The notes: a model not told the origin generated them from the letters alone. A stretch of DNA of 6,026 bases from Chromatiales bacterium (GCA_024639625.1 JAHEIA010000210.1:1-6026), one strand, 5' to 3'; numbered from the stretch's first letter, positions 1-5,963 are shown. Translations and numbers: made by a program.

Positions 1-191
1 CGATAGCGCTTTTCGTCGCGAGAGCGTCTGCGGTCGTCATGCGCCCGCGGAGCCCTGTAGTACCCGGATTCTTCCGTCTCCGGACCTCGCTCCGCCTGGC
101 GCTGCCGTTTCCAGGAATCCGCTTCCGCGGGCGACCCGCTGATCACCACCAGAAGCAAGATTGGAACAATTTGCCAAGCCGCCTTCTTCAT
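1..191 (-). CDS. Small exported Arg-rich protein, 3' part outside window
   Basis: This partial gene has no stop codon inside the window, so only its first 63 residues are visible. The protein begins MKKAAWQIVPILLLVVISGS and continues PAEA-DSWKRQ. That is a textbook Sec signal peptide: two lysines, a hydrophobic core from about residue 8 to 18, and an AEA cleavage site at about residue 24. The mature part is very hydrophilic, rich in Arg, Glu and Asp, with RR pairs near residues 55-58. The ATG at 191 is chosen because the signal peptide starts there and a GAGG ribosome-binding core lies 4 nt upstream (plus-strand 196-199); an in-frame GTG directly before it is the alternative. The gene starts 55 nt after the glycine-zipper gene ends on the same strand, so co-transcription is likely. 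I do not recognise the family. A periplasmic or envelope role is inferred from the signal peptide only. Confidence 0.72.
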   Translation of the reverse strand, partial: MKKAAWQIVPILLLVVISGSPAEADSWKRQRQAERGPETEESGYYRAPRAHDDRRRSRDEKRY

Positions 192-246
192 CACGCCTCG
201 ATCGGTAGGAAATCCAACGGACCATGCCGGGGGCGCGGAGGGGCCT

Positions 247-771
247 TCATAGAGGCTCTACGTTCACCCCCACCTCGATGCGGTCCCCCGGGTGGTCGGT
301 GGTACGGGTCACGAAAGTGCGGCCCTTGTAGCGATATTTTACACGATAACCCACTAGTTCCTGTTCCTCGACATAACGATCGACAACCTCGCATCGACGC
401 TCGACGGCGCGGTAGCCTCGGCGTGGCGGATAACCCGCGATCTCGCGCCCTACGCCGGCGCCGACGAGGGTGCCGACAATGGTCATCGCGGTCTTGCCTC
501 GGCCGCGGCCGAATTGATGGCCCACCACGCCGCCGACCACGCCGCCGAGCACCGGGGCCGCATACTCACCCGCGCGCGAGGCCGGGTAATACACCGGCTC
601 GTCCCAACAACGGCGCTCCGGGTAGCTCACCTCCACCGTTTCGTAGATCGGTTCCACATCCAGCACCTTCGCCGTATCACGGAAACCTTCCCCCCGATAA
701 GCGGCAGCGGTGCTGCAGCTCAGCACGCCGGCGAGGGCTGCTGCACTCAGATACAGCATCTTGTTGTTCAT
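247..771 (-). CDS. Glycine-zipper 2TM domain envelope protein
   Basis: This 174-residue exported protein resembles the glycine-zipper 2TM family (Rickettsia 17 kDa surface antigen / SlyB-like group), which is associated with the outer membrane or periplasm of Proteobacteria. Its biochemical role is generally unknown. Residues 1-24 form a signal peptide ending TAAA-Y. A Cys at residue 19 is preceded by V-L-S, a poor lipobox because of Leu at -2, so signal peptidase I cleavage is more likely than lipidation. The glycine zipper spans about 73-113, with the runs VLGGVVGGVVGHQFGRGRG and IVGTLVGAGVGREIAG, each able to form a tight glycine-faced hairpin. A conserved-looking flank follows at 120-170 (RRCEVVDRY, GYRVKYRYKG, PGDRIEV). 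Cys55 and Cys127 could form a disulfide. The start is well supported: GGAGG lies 6 nt before the ATG. The gene probably shares a transcript with the small Arg-rich exported protein downstream. Confidence 0.9.
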   Translation of the reverse strand: MNNKMLYLSAAALAGVLSCSTAAAYRGEGFRDTAKVLDVEPIYETVEVSYPERRCWDEPVYYPASRAGEYAAPVLGGVVGGVVGHQFGRGRGKTAMTIVGTLVGAGVGREIAGYPPRRGYRAVERRCEVVDRYVEEQELVGYRVKYRYKGRTFVTRTTDHPGDRIEVGVNVEPL

Positions 772-776
772 TTGAG

Positions 777-782
777 GCCTCC
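777..782 (-). promoter_or_regulatory. Ribosome binding site of glycine-zipper gene
   Basis: On the minus strand the sequence GGAGGCCTCAA precedes the ATG at 771. GGAGG with a 6-nt spacer is a near-ideal Shine-Dalgarno site and fixes this start. Confidence 0.8.
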
Positions 783-805
783 TTAACAGGCTCGTTGGTC
801 CGGTC

Positions 806-831
806 TCAGAGAGGGGATTTCCCTTCTCTGA
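806..831. repeat. Inverted repeat (hairpin or operator) upstream of glycine-zipper gene
   Basis: The arms TCAGAGAGGGG (806-816) and CCCTTCTCTGA (821-831) pair over 11 positions around a 4-nt ATTT loop. The single non-Watson-Crick position is G813-T818 as seen on the plus strand, and it becomes A-C on the minus strand. The element ends 34 nt before the start codon of the glycine-zipper gene, so it would lie in that gene's leader or promoter. It could be an operator dyad, a leader-RNA hairpin, or the end signal of the upstream hypothetical gene. No T-run follows on the minus strand, which argues against a classic intrinsic terminator. Confidence 0.5.
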
Positions 832-832
832 T

Positions 833-843
833 ACCAGACTACT
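833..843 (-). promoter_or_regulatory. Repeated 11-bp motif AGTAGTCTGGT, copy 1
   Basis: Read on the minus strand, this is identical to a plus-strand copy at 1399-1409. It ends 61 nt before the ATG of the glycine-zipper gene; the other copy ends 62 nt before the ATG of the fusion peptidase gene. It sits between the two hairpins of this intergenic region. The matching orientation and distance suggest a shared regulatory or promoter element. With only two copies this is inference, and chance cannot be excluded. Confidence 0.3.
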
Positions 844-848
844 CGAGC

Positions 849-866
849 CAGCCTGAATGCAGGCTG
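849..866. repeat. Perfect 7-bp inverted repeat after hypothetical gene
   Basis: CAGCCTG and CAGGCTG flank a 4-nt AATG loop, a perfect 7-bp GC-rich stem. On the minus strand it begins about 20 nt beyond the stop codon of the 118-residue gene. Position and stem suit a transcription end signal or mRNA 3'-end stabiliser. The following minus-strand bases (GCTCGAGTAG) contain no T-run, so an intrinsic terminator is not supported. Confidence 0.4.
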
Positions 867-885
867 AACCCCGGCATGAAGGGCG

Positions 886-1242
886 CTAGAGGAGACGATG
901 CACGGGCTCGGCGGGAATCCCAAGGGTCTGCAGGCCGACGGCGAGCGCATCCGTGGCGAAGGCGTCGGCGACGCCCCAACGATCGGATGAATCAAGTACT
1001 TCCGACATCGCGCTATTAACCATGCGCATGCGGAAGCCCCCCGCAGCCGAGGCCTGTGGCCGGTTCTGCTCGCAGCAAAGGTAGAGCGCGGGTTGCTCCT
1101 GCCCTTGCTCCACAAAGGCGAGGATGAACTGATACCGGATACCGTCACCGCTCTCGATGTCACCCAGCAGTGTCGCCGCATAGTCGCCCACTTGGTAGCG
1201 CCGTTGCGGAATCGCGGTCAGAATCTTCGGCACCTCGGTCAT
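886..1242 (-). CDS. Conserved-looking hypothetical protein, 118 aa
   Basis: I do not recognise this family. The protein begins MTEVPKILTAIPQRRYQVGD and has no signal peptide or membrane segment, so it is probably cytoplasmic. It reads as a compact alpha/beta domain: likely strands around residues 20-28 (YAATLLGDI), 35-44 (IRYQFILAFV) and 52-58 (ALYLCCE), then a C-terminal helical stretch at about 72-110 (VNSAMSEVL, VADAFATDALAVGLQTLG). There is a CC pair at 56-57. The ATG at 1242 is chosen because GGAG lies 8 nt upstream. A longer reading from a GTG at 1314 adds 24 residues of unstructured, non-family-like sequence that overlap the probable promoter, so I reject it. The gene is divergent from the fusion peptidase across 229 nt. 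The 114-nt gap to the glycine-zipper gene, which contains two hairpins, suggests separate transcription. Confidence 0.75.
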   Translation of the reverse strand: MTEVPKILTAIPQRRYQVGDYAATLLGDIESGDGIRYQFILAFVEQGQEQPALYLCCEQNRPQASAAGGFRMRMVNSAMSEVLDSSDRWGVADAFATDALAVGLQTLGIPAEPVHRLL

Positions 1243-1288
1243 CGGGCTGCTCCGTTGGTCAGTGTAAGGTCGTCGGATTTCCTTTGCT

Positions 1289-1308
1289 TCGGGCATGAAT
1301 AATGCCGA
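1289..1308. repeat. Short inverted repeat in divergent intergenic region
   Basis: GGCAT (1292-1296) and ATGCC (1302-1306) flank a 5-nt GAATA loop. The match extends with one bulged G to TCGGGCAT / ATGCCGA. It overlaps the possible -10 region of the leftward hypothetical gene, so an operator is conceivable. It is short enough to be fortuitous. Confidence 0.25.
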
Positions 1309-1324
1309 AACCACCGAAATTCAA
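1296..1324 (-). promoter_or_regulatory. Candidate sigma70-like promoter of hypothetical gene
   Basis: On the minus strand, TTGAAT (1324-1319) is followed after 17 nt by TATTCA (1301-1296). The -35 matches consensus at four of six positions and the -10 at three. A start site near 1289 would give a leader of about 47 nt before the ATG at 1242. The match is weak. Confidence 0.2.
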
Positions 1325-1379
1325 GCTGATGCGTACTGCATGCGGCTCATCCGTCGGCAGTTGAACGCCGCTCCGATTG

Positions 1380-1421
1380 GCTGAAAGAGGCCGATTGCAG
1401 TAGTCTGGTGCCTTTTTCAGC
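1380..1421 (+). repeat. 12-bp stem-loop upstream of fusion peptidase gene
   Basis: The arms GCTGAAAGAGGC (1380-1391) and GCCTTTTTCAGC (1410-1421) pair at all 12 positions if read as plus-strand RNA, with one G-U wobble (1387/1414), around an 18-nt loop. On the other strand the wobble becomes an A-C mismatch, which slightly favours function as plus-strand RNA. It ends 50 nt before the start codon. With no plus-strand gene upstream in the window, a terminator role is unlikely; a leader structure or operator dyad is more plausible. The loop contains the 11-bp motif shared with 833-843. Confidence 0.45.
1399..1409 (+). promoter_or_regulatory. Repeated 11-bp motif AGTAGTCTGGT, copy 2
   Basis: This is identical to the minus-strand copy at 833-843 and lies inside the loop of the 1380-1421 stem, ending 62 nt before the start codon of the fusion peptidase gene. 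A TTGGCT at 1377-1382 lies 18 nt upstream of TAGTCT (1401-1406) and could be a poor -35/-10 pair. The equivalent -35 is not present upstream of copy 1, so I do not call a promoter. Confidence 0.3.
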
Positions 1422-1471
1422 GGCTGGCCGTGCAAATATTGGTGCGAGCCGGCAATTACTGACTTGCAACT

Positions 1472-4400
1472 ATGATGCGTCTCGCTCACCTCTCCCTGTT
1501 GTTCCTATGCTGCTGTGCGACATCGCTCGCCGGGGACGATCTTTCGACCGCGGAGGTGCCCACGATCCACCACCGAATCGAGGTCGACTTGGACCCCACA
1601 AAGCGGCGCCTTTCCGTGGTGGACGAGATCAGCCTTCCCAAGGCTCCCAGCGGCCCGCTGCTGATCCAACTGCATCCGGGACTGCAGCCACGGGTCCTGG
1701 AACCCGGTCTCGCCCTGGAGCGCACGCGTCTGCCGAAGTTCGCTGGACTCCTGGATTCGAACGGAGACGCGGAGCCGTCGGTGGAGTACTACCTGTTGCG
1801 CCTGCCGCCGCAGCAACGCAGCTTCACGCTGCAATACGCAGGCGAGATCGACCATCCCGTACGCCAGTACGGTGAGGAGTACGCCCGCAGCTTCGGGGCA
1901 TCCCCCGGCATCATCTCTTCCGAGGGGGTGTTCCTAAGCGGTACCAGCTACTGGTACCCACATCTCGGCGATACCCCGGTCACCTTCGATCTGTGGGTGC
2001 GATTGCCCACGGATTGGCGCTCCGTCAGCCAGGGCACCCGAGAAATACAGGGGGCCGAGGGTAAGCAGATGCGGGAGCGCTGGCAGATTGAACTGCCGCA
2101 AGAAGAGATCTATCTGATCGCCGCCCCCTACACCGAGTATCGGCAGGCGGCCGGACCTGCGGAGGCGATGGTCTTCCTGCGCCAACCCGACGCGGGCCTC
2201 GCTCAGCAATACCTGGACGCGACTGCCCAGTATCTCGCGATGTATCGGCAGCTTCTCGGCCCCTACCCCTACCGGAAGTTCGCCCTGGTGGAAAACTTCT
2301 GGGAGACCGGTTACGGGATGCCCTCGTTCACCCTGCTCGGCCCTCGGGTGATCCGCTTTCCCTTCATCCTGCGTTCCTCCTATCCCCACGAAATCCTGCA
2401 CAACTGGTGGGGCAACGGTGTCTATGTGGACTACGCGAACGGCAACTGGTCCGAGGGGCTCACCAGCTACCTAGCCGACCACCTGATACAGGAGCAGCGG
2501 GGGCGGGGCGCCGAGTACCGACGATCCAGCCTGCAGAAGTACGCGGACTACGTCAGCTCGGAACGCGATTTCCCGCTGCACGAATTCCGCTCGCGCCACA
2601 GTTCGGCGACCCAGGCCGTCGGCTACAGCAAGTCCCTGATGTTGTTTCACATGCTGCGGAGGCAACTCGGCGACCCCGCCTTCATCGCCGGGCTGCGCAG
2701 CTTCTATTCCGATCATCGTTTCCAGGTCGCTGGTTTCGCCGATCTCGAGCGCAGTTTCAGCGCCGCCGCGGGTCGTCCTCTCGGTGATTTCTTCGCCCAG
2801 TGGGTCACCCGCATGGGAGCGCCGGCCCTGCGCCTGAGGGCAGCCAGCGCGGAGCCCATGGACGGCGCCTACCGTCTGCGATTGCTCATTGAGCAGGTGC
2901 AGAAGGACGACAGCTACCGGCTAGCGATCCCGTTAGCCATCCATCTGCAAGGCGAAGACCGCGCCTACCAGACGACTGTAGAACTGACGCAGAGGCGTGA
3001 GCATATTGAGCTCGCGCTGCCGGGGCGCCCCTGGCGGGTGGATCTGGACCCGGAATTCGACCTGTTCCGCCAACTCGAACGCGCCGAGATACCACCCGCC
3101 ATCAGCCAGGCCTTCGGTGCGCGACGGGCCTTGATCGTTCTTCCGGCGGCGAGTCCGCGCGCTTTGCTCGAGAGCTACCGGCAGCTTGCGGAATCCTGGC
3201 AAGCAGGGCGGGCGAACGAGTTGGAAATCCGGCTGGATCGGGAACTGGAGGAATTGCCGCAGGACCGCGCAGTCTGGCTGTTCGGCTGGGACAACCGTTT
3301 CCGGCCGCAAGTCGCGGGCGCCCTTGCAGACTATCCGTTCACCGACCTAGGGGACCGCGTTCGCATCGCCGATGCGGACCTGGCACGCGATCGAGACAGC
3401 ATCGTGGTCCTTGCCCGAGCACCGGAAAACCCCGATCAGGCGCTGGCCTGGGTGGCGAGCGACGACCCGGCAGCCGTTCCCGGCCTTGGCCGTAAGCTGC
3501 CGCACTACGGAAAATACAGCTTCCTGGGCTTTCGGGGCGCCGAACCGACAAACCACCTCAAGGGGCAATGGCCAGTGGTGGACTCGCCGCTATCGATCCT
3601 GGTTGAGCAGATGGACGGCGTCGCGACGAAGGCGACGCCCGGCGAACTCGCGCCTCGCGCGCCCTTGGTCGAGCTGCCTCCCAGCTTTTCCGCCGAGCGC
3701 ATGCGGGAAGATGCGGAACGACTCTCGGCTCCCGATATGGAGGGTCGCGGCCTAGGCACCCAGGGTCTGGAGCGCGCCGCCGACTATGTCGCCCAACGCA
3801 TGCAGGCGGCAGGGCTGGAACCAGGAGGGGAACCTGCCGGCGAGTGGTTTCAGACCTGGCGCCAGAGAACCGGTCCCGAGGACCGGGAACTGAGCCTGCG
3901 CAATGTGGTCGGCGTGATACCCGGAAGCCGGCGCGACTGGGCCGGGGAGAGTGTGGTGATCGCGGCCCACTACGACCATTTAGGGCGCGGCTGGCCCGAC
4001 GTCCACCGCGCCGACCGGGGCAAGATCCATCCGGGCGCGGACGACAATGCCAGCGGCGTGGCGGTGTTGCTGGAACTGGCGCGCCACTTCGCCGGCACGC
4101 AGCCCGAACGCAGCTTGGTCTTCGTCGCCTTCACCGGAGAGGAGGCCGGGCGCATCGGGTCGCAATACTATGTGCAGCACCCCCCGGACTTCCCCACCGA
4201 CCAGTGTATCGGGATGCTCAATCTCGACACCGTTGGCCGGCTCGGACAGCGCGACCTGCTGGTGCTCGGCACCGGGTCCGCCAGGGAGTGGGAGCATATC
4301 TTTCGCGGTGCGGGTTACGTGACGGGCGTCGGGCTCAAGACCGTCAGCGACGAGTTCGGAGCGAGCGACCAGCGCAGTTTCCTCGACGCGGGGATCGCGG

Positions 4401-4864
4401 CGATACAACTGTTCGCAGGGCCGCACGCTAGCTACCACCGCGCATCGGACACCGTGGAGAAGCTGGATCTCGCGGGTATGCTGAAGACCGCCGCCGTACT
4501 CAAGGAGGCGGTGCATTACCTGGCTGCACGCCCGGACCCGCTTACCACCGCGCAAGAAGTAGGCGAGCCAAACACAGCCGCCGCCCCCGCAGCCGAGGGC
4601 CGCCGCGTGACGCTGGGCACGGTTCCGGATTTCGCCTTTGCTGGGGTGGGAGTCCGTCTGTCCGGAACCACCCCGGATAGCCCGGCTGCACGAGCCGGTA
4701 TGCGCAGTGGCGACATCATCATCGGGATCAACCAGGACCCGGTGCGGGACCTGCGCGACTTTGCGCGCATCCTGCGCAGCTTCGAGACCGGGGACGAGAT
4801 CCGGGTGCGATTGCTCCGCGGGCACGAAGAACACTCTGTGGCGACGGAACTGATTACGCGCTAG
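1472..4864 (+). CDS. Exported M1-like / M28 double metallopeptidase with C-terminal PDZ
   Basis: This 1130-residue exported protein joins two zinc peptidases. Residues 1-20 are a signal peptide (cleavage SLA-GDD). Residues about 22-240 look like the beta-rich M1 N-terminal domain. The M1-like catalytic part (about 245-450) has H306-E307-I-L-H310 and E328 as zinc site, with Y385 a candidate transition-state Tyr. The usual GAMEN motif is replaced by GYGMPSF (280-286), and 17 rather than 18 residues separate H310 from E328. A beta-rich segment follows to about 545, then an unassigned alpha/beta-looking region at about 550-735 containing LPHYGKYS (676-683). The M28 domain (about 744-1015) has H833, D835, D857, E890, E891, D919 and H989, a full di-zinc aminopeptidase site. 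A Pro/Ala linker leads to a PDZ domain (1044-1130; GVGVRLSG, SPAARAGMRSGDIIIGIN). It probably cleaves peptides in the periplasm. An in-frame TGA at 1460 limits the start to the tandem ATGs at 1472/1475; neither has a visible Shine-Dalgarno. Likely operon with the propeller gene. Confidence 0.92.
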   Translation: MMRLAHLSLLFLCCCATSLAGDDLSTAEVPTIHHRIEVDLDPTKRRLSVVDEISLPKAPSGPLLIQLHPGLQPRVLEPGLALERTRLPKFAGLLDSNGDAEPSVEYYLLRLPPQQRSFTLQYAGEIDHPVRQYGEEYARSFGASPGIISSEGVFLSGTSYWYPHLGDTPVTFDLWVRLPTDWRSVSQGTREIQGAEGKQMRERWQIELPQEEIYLIAAPYTEYRQAAGPAEAMVFLRQPDAGLAQQYLDATAQYLAMYRQLLGPYPYRKFALVENFWETGYGMPSFTLLGPRVIRFPFILRSSYPHEILHNWWGNGVYVDYANGNWSEGLTSYLADHLIQEQRGRGAEYRRSSLQKYADYVSSERDFPLHEFRSRHSSATQAVGYSKSLMLFHMLRRQLGDPAFIAGLRSFYSDHRFQVAGFADLERSFSAAAGRPLGDFFAQWVTRMGAPALRLRAASAEPMDGAYRLRLLIEQVQKDDSYRLAIPLAIHLQGEDRAYQTTVELTQRREHIELALPGRPWRVDLDPEFDLFRQLERAEIPPAISQAFGARRALIVLPAASPRALLESYRQLAESWQAGRANELEIRLDRELEELPQDRAVWLFGWDNRFRPQVAGALADYPFTDLGDRVRIADADLARDRDSIVVLARAPENPDQALAWVASDDPAAVPGLGRKLPHYGKYSFLGFRGAEPTNHLKGQWPVVDSPLSILVEQMDGVATKATPGELAPRAPLVELPPSFSAERMREDAERLSAPDMEGRGLGTQGLERAADYVAQRMQAAGLEPGGEPAGEWFQTWRQRTGPEDRELSLRNVVGVIPGSRRDWAGESVVIAAHYDHLGRGWPDVHRADRGKIHPGADDNASGVAVLLELARHFAGTQPERSLVFVAFTGEEAGRIGSQYYVQHPPDFPTDQCIGMLNLDTVGRLGQRDLLVLGTGSAREWEHIFRGAGYVTGVGLKTVSDEFGASDQRSFLDAGIAAIQLFAGPHASYHRASDTVEKLDLAGMLKTAAVLKEAVHYLAARPDPLTTAQEVGEPNTAAAPAAEGRRVTLGTVPDFAFAGVGVRLSGTTPDSPAARAGMRSGDIIIGINQDPVRDLRDFARILRSFETGDEIRVRLLRGHEEHSVATELITR

Positions 4865-4874
4865 AACTGCCGAT

Positions 4875-4879
4875 AGGAG
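4875..4879 (+). promoter_or_regulatory. Ribosome binding site of propeller gene
   Basis: AGGAG lies 12 nt before the ATG at 4892, inside the 27-nt gap after the fusion peptidase stop codon. The spacer is longer than usual, but no closer purine tract or alternative start is present. Confidence 0.5.
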
Positions 4880-4891
4880 CAAATCGCTACC

Positions 4892-5953
4892 ATGAACAAG
4901 TCGAGAGCCATTATCGCAGGGTTCTTTGGTGCCACTGCCGTCTGGTCAGCAGATCAGGCGGCGCGCGAACCCTCCGCTGCGGGTACGCTGCAGGTCGCCG
5001 GCGAGAACCACCTAGCCGACCTGCGTCAGCTGACCTTTGGCGGACAAAATGCGGAGGCCTACTTCTCCTTCGACGGCGACGAGTTGATCTTCCAATCCAC
5101 ACGCGGCGATCTTGCCTGCGACGCCATCTTCCGCATGGCGACGGATGGCTCCAATCTGCGGCAGCTCTCCTCGGGAGAGGGCGCCACCACTTGCGCCTTT
5201 ATCGCGCCGGACGATAGCGCAATCATCTACGCCTCTACCCATCTGGGCGGCCGCGACTGCCCCCCCAAGCCGGACTACTCCCAGGGCTATGTGTGGCCCC
5301 TGTACGAAAGTTATGACATCTTCCGCGCCGACCCGGACGGTGCCAACCTCACGCGGATCACCGACACCCCCGGTTACGATGCCGAAGCGGTGTACTCGCC
5401 GCAGGGGGATAGGATCGTCTTCACCTCGTTACGTAGCGGAGACTTAGAGCTGTACCTGATGAACCCGGACGGCAGTGGAGTCGAACAACTGACCGACGAG
5501 GAGGGTTACGATGGCGGCGCGTTCTTTTCCCGTGACGGGGATTGGATCGTCTGGCGCGCCTCGCGCCCGCAAGGCAAGGACCTGGACGACTATCGGGCAC
5601 TGCTCGCGGAAGGTCTGATTCGTCCCGGTAACCTGGAGCTCTACATCATGCATCTCGAGGAGCGAAAACCGATACGCTTAACCGACAACGGGGCCGCCAA
5701 CTTCGGCCCCTACTGGCATCCGGATGGTCGTCACATTATCTTCTCCTCGAACATGGACGACCCCCGGGGCCGCAACTTCGACCTTTTTCTGATCGACGTC
5801 GAGACCCGAGAGCTGCGGAGGGTCACCCACTACCCCGGCTTCGACGGATTTCCCATGTTCTCCCACGATGGGCAGCAGTTGGTGTTCGCCTCCAACCGGA
5901 ACGGCAAGGTACGCGGTGAGACCAACGTGTTCATCGCCGAATGGAAGTGGTAA
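4892..5953 (+). CDS. Exported PD40/TolB-like beta-propeller protein
   Basis: This 353-residue protein resembles the WD40-like PD40 beta-propeller repeats of TolB and of the propeller domains of dipeptidyl peptidases. Residues 1 to about 20 look like a signal peptide (MNKSRAIIAGFFGATAVWSA); the exact cleavage site is unclear. Six repeats are visible at about 58-70, 103-115, 168-180, 212-224, 274-287 and 322-335, for example YSPQGDRIVFTS, WHPDGRHIIFSS and FSHDGQQLVFAS, consistent with six blades. An insert at 122-145 (DCPPKPDYSQGYVWPLYES) stands out between blades 2 and 3. Cys76, Cys101 and Cys123 could allow one disulfide. There is no peptidase domain and no N-terminal TolB domain, so this is not TolB itself, though automatic annotation often says 'Tol biopolymer transporter'. 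Being 27 nt after the double-peptidase gene, it is probably co-expressed and may act as a periplasmic binding or scaffold partner. That partnership is inference. Confidence 0.88.
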   Translation: MNKSRAIIAGFFGATAVWSADQAAREPSAAGTLQVAGENHLADLRQLTFGGQNAEAYFSFDGDELIFQSTRGDLACDAIFRMATDGSNLRQLSSGEGATTCAFIAPDDSAIIYASTHLGGRDCPPKPDYSQGYVWPLYESYDIFRADPDGANLTRITDTPGYDAEAVYSPQGDRIVFTSLRSGDLELYLMNPDGSGVEQLTDEEGYDGGAFFSRDGDWIVWRASRPQGKDLDDYRALLAEGLIRPGNLELYIMHLEERKPIRLTDNGAANFGPYWHPDGRHIIFSSNMDDPRGRNFDLFLIDVETRELRRVTHYPGFDGFPMFSHDGQQLVFASNRNGKVRGETNVFIAEWKW

Positions 5954-5963
5954 TCGAGTTGCC

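Noticed and set aside
37..225. Minus-strand 62-codon frame overlapping the start of the small exported gene
   Set aside because: The neighbouring frame starting at 191 gives a clean signal peptide with an AEA cleavage site and a ribosome-binding site; this one gives none of these.
706..717. Lipoprotein signal at Cys19 of the glycine-zipper protein
   Set aside because: The residues before the Cys are V-L-S; Leu at -2 fits the lipobox poorly, and a TAAA signal peptidase I site follows immediately.
806..866. Calling the two hairpins intrinsic terminators
   Set aside because: Neither stem is followed by a T-run in the direction of transcription of the adjacent minus-strand gene.
39..1019. Plus-strand open frame of 326 codons opposite the minus-strand genes
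   Set aside because: Its product is a low-complexity Arg/Pro/Gly/Ser mixture with no domain features, and it covers the antisense of three better-supported genes. It is a GC-rich shadow frame.
1243..1314. Upstream GTG extension of the 118-residue hypothetical gene
   Set aside because: The added 24 residues overlap a possible promoter, and the internal ATG at 1242 has a well-spaced GGAG.
3844..4431. Plus-strand open frame of 195 codons inside the M28 domain, other frame
   Set aside because: Arg/Pro/Ala-rich translation of a shifted frame with no domain signal; fully explained by the fusion peptidase.
3980..4882. Minus-strand open frame of 300 codons opposite the M28 and PDZ region
   Set aside because: The opposite strand carries all M28 catalytic residues and a PDZ domain in one frame. 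The antisense product shows no recognisable fold or good start context.
4892..5953. Identification of the propeller gene as tolB
   Set aside because: The N-terminal TolB domain is absent, the protein is shorter than typical TolB, and no tol-pal genes are nearby. Only the PD40 repeat type is shared.
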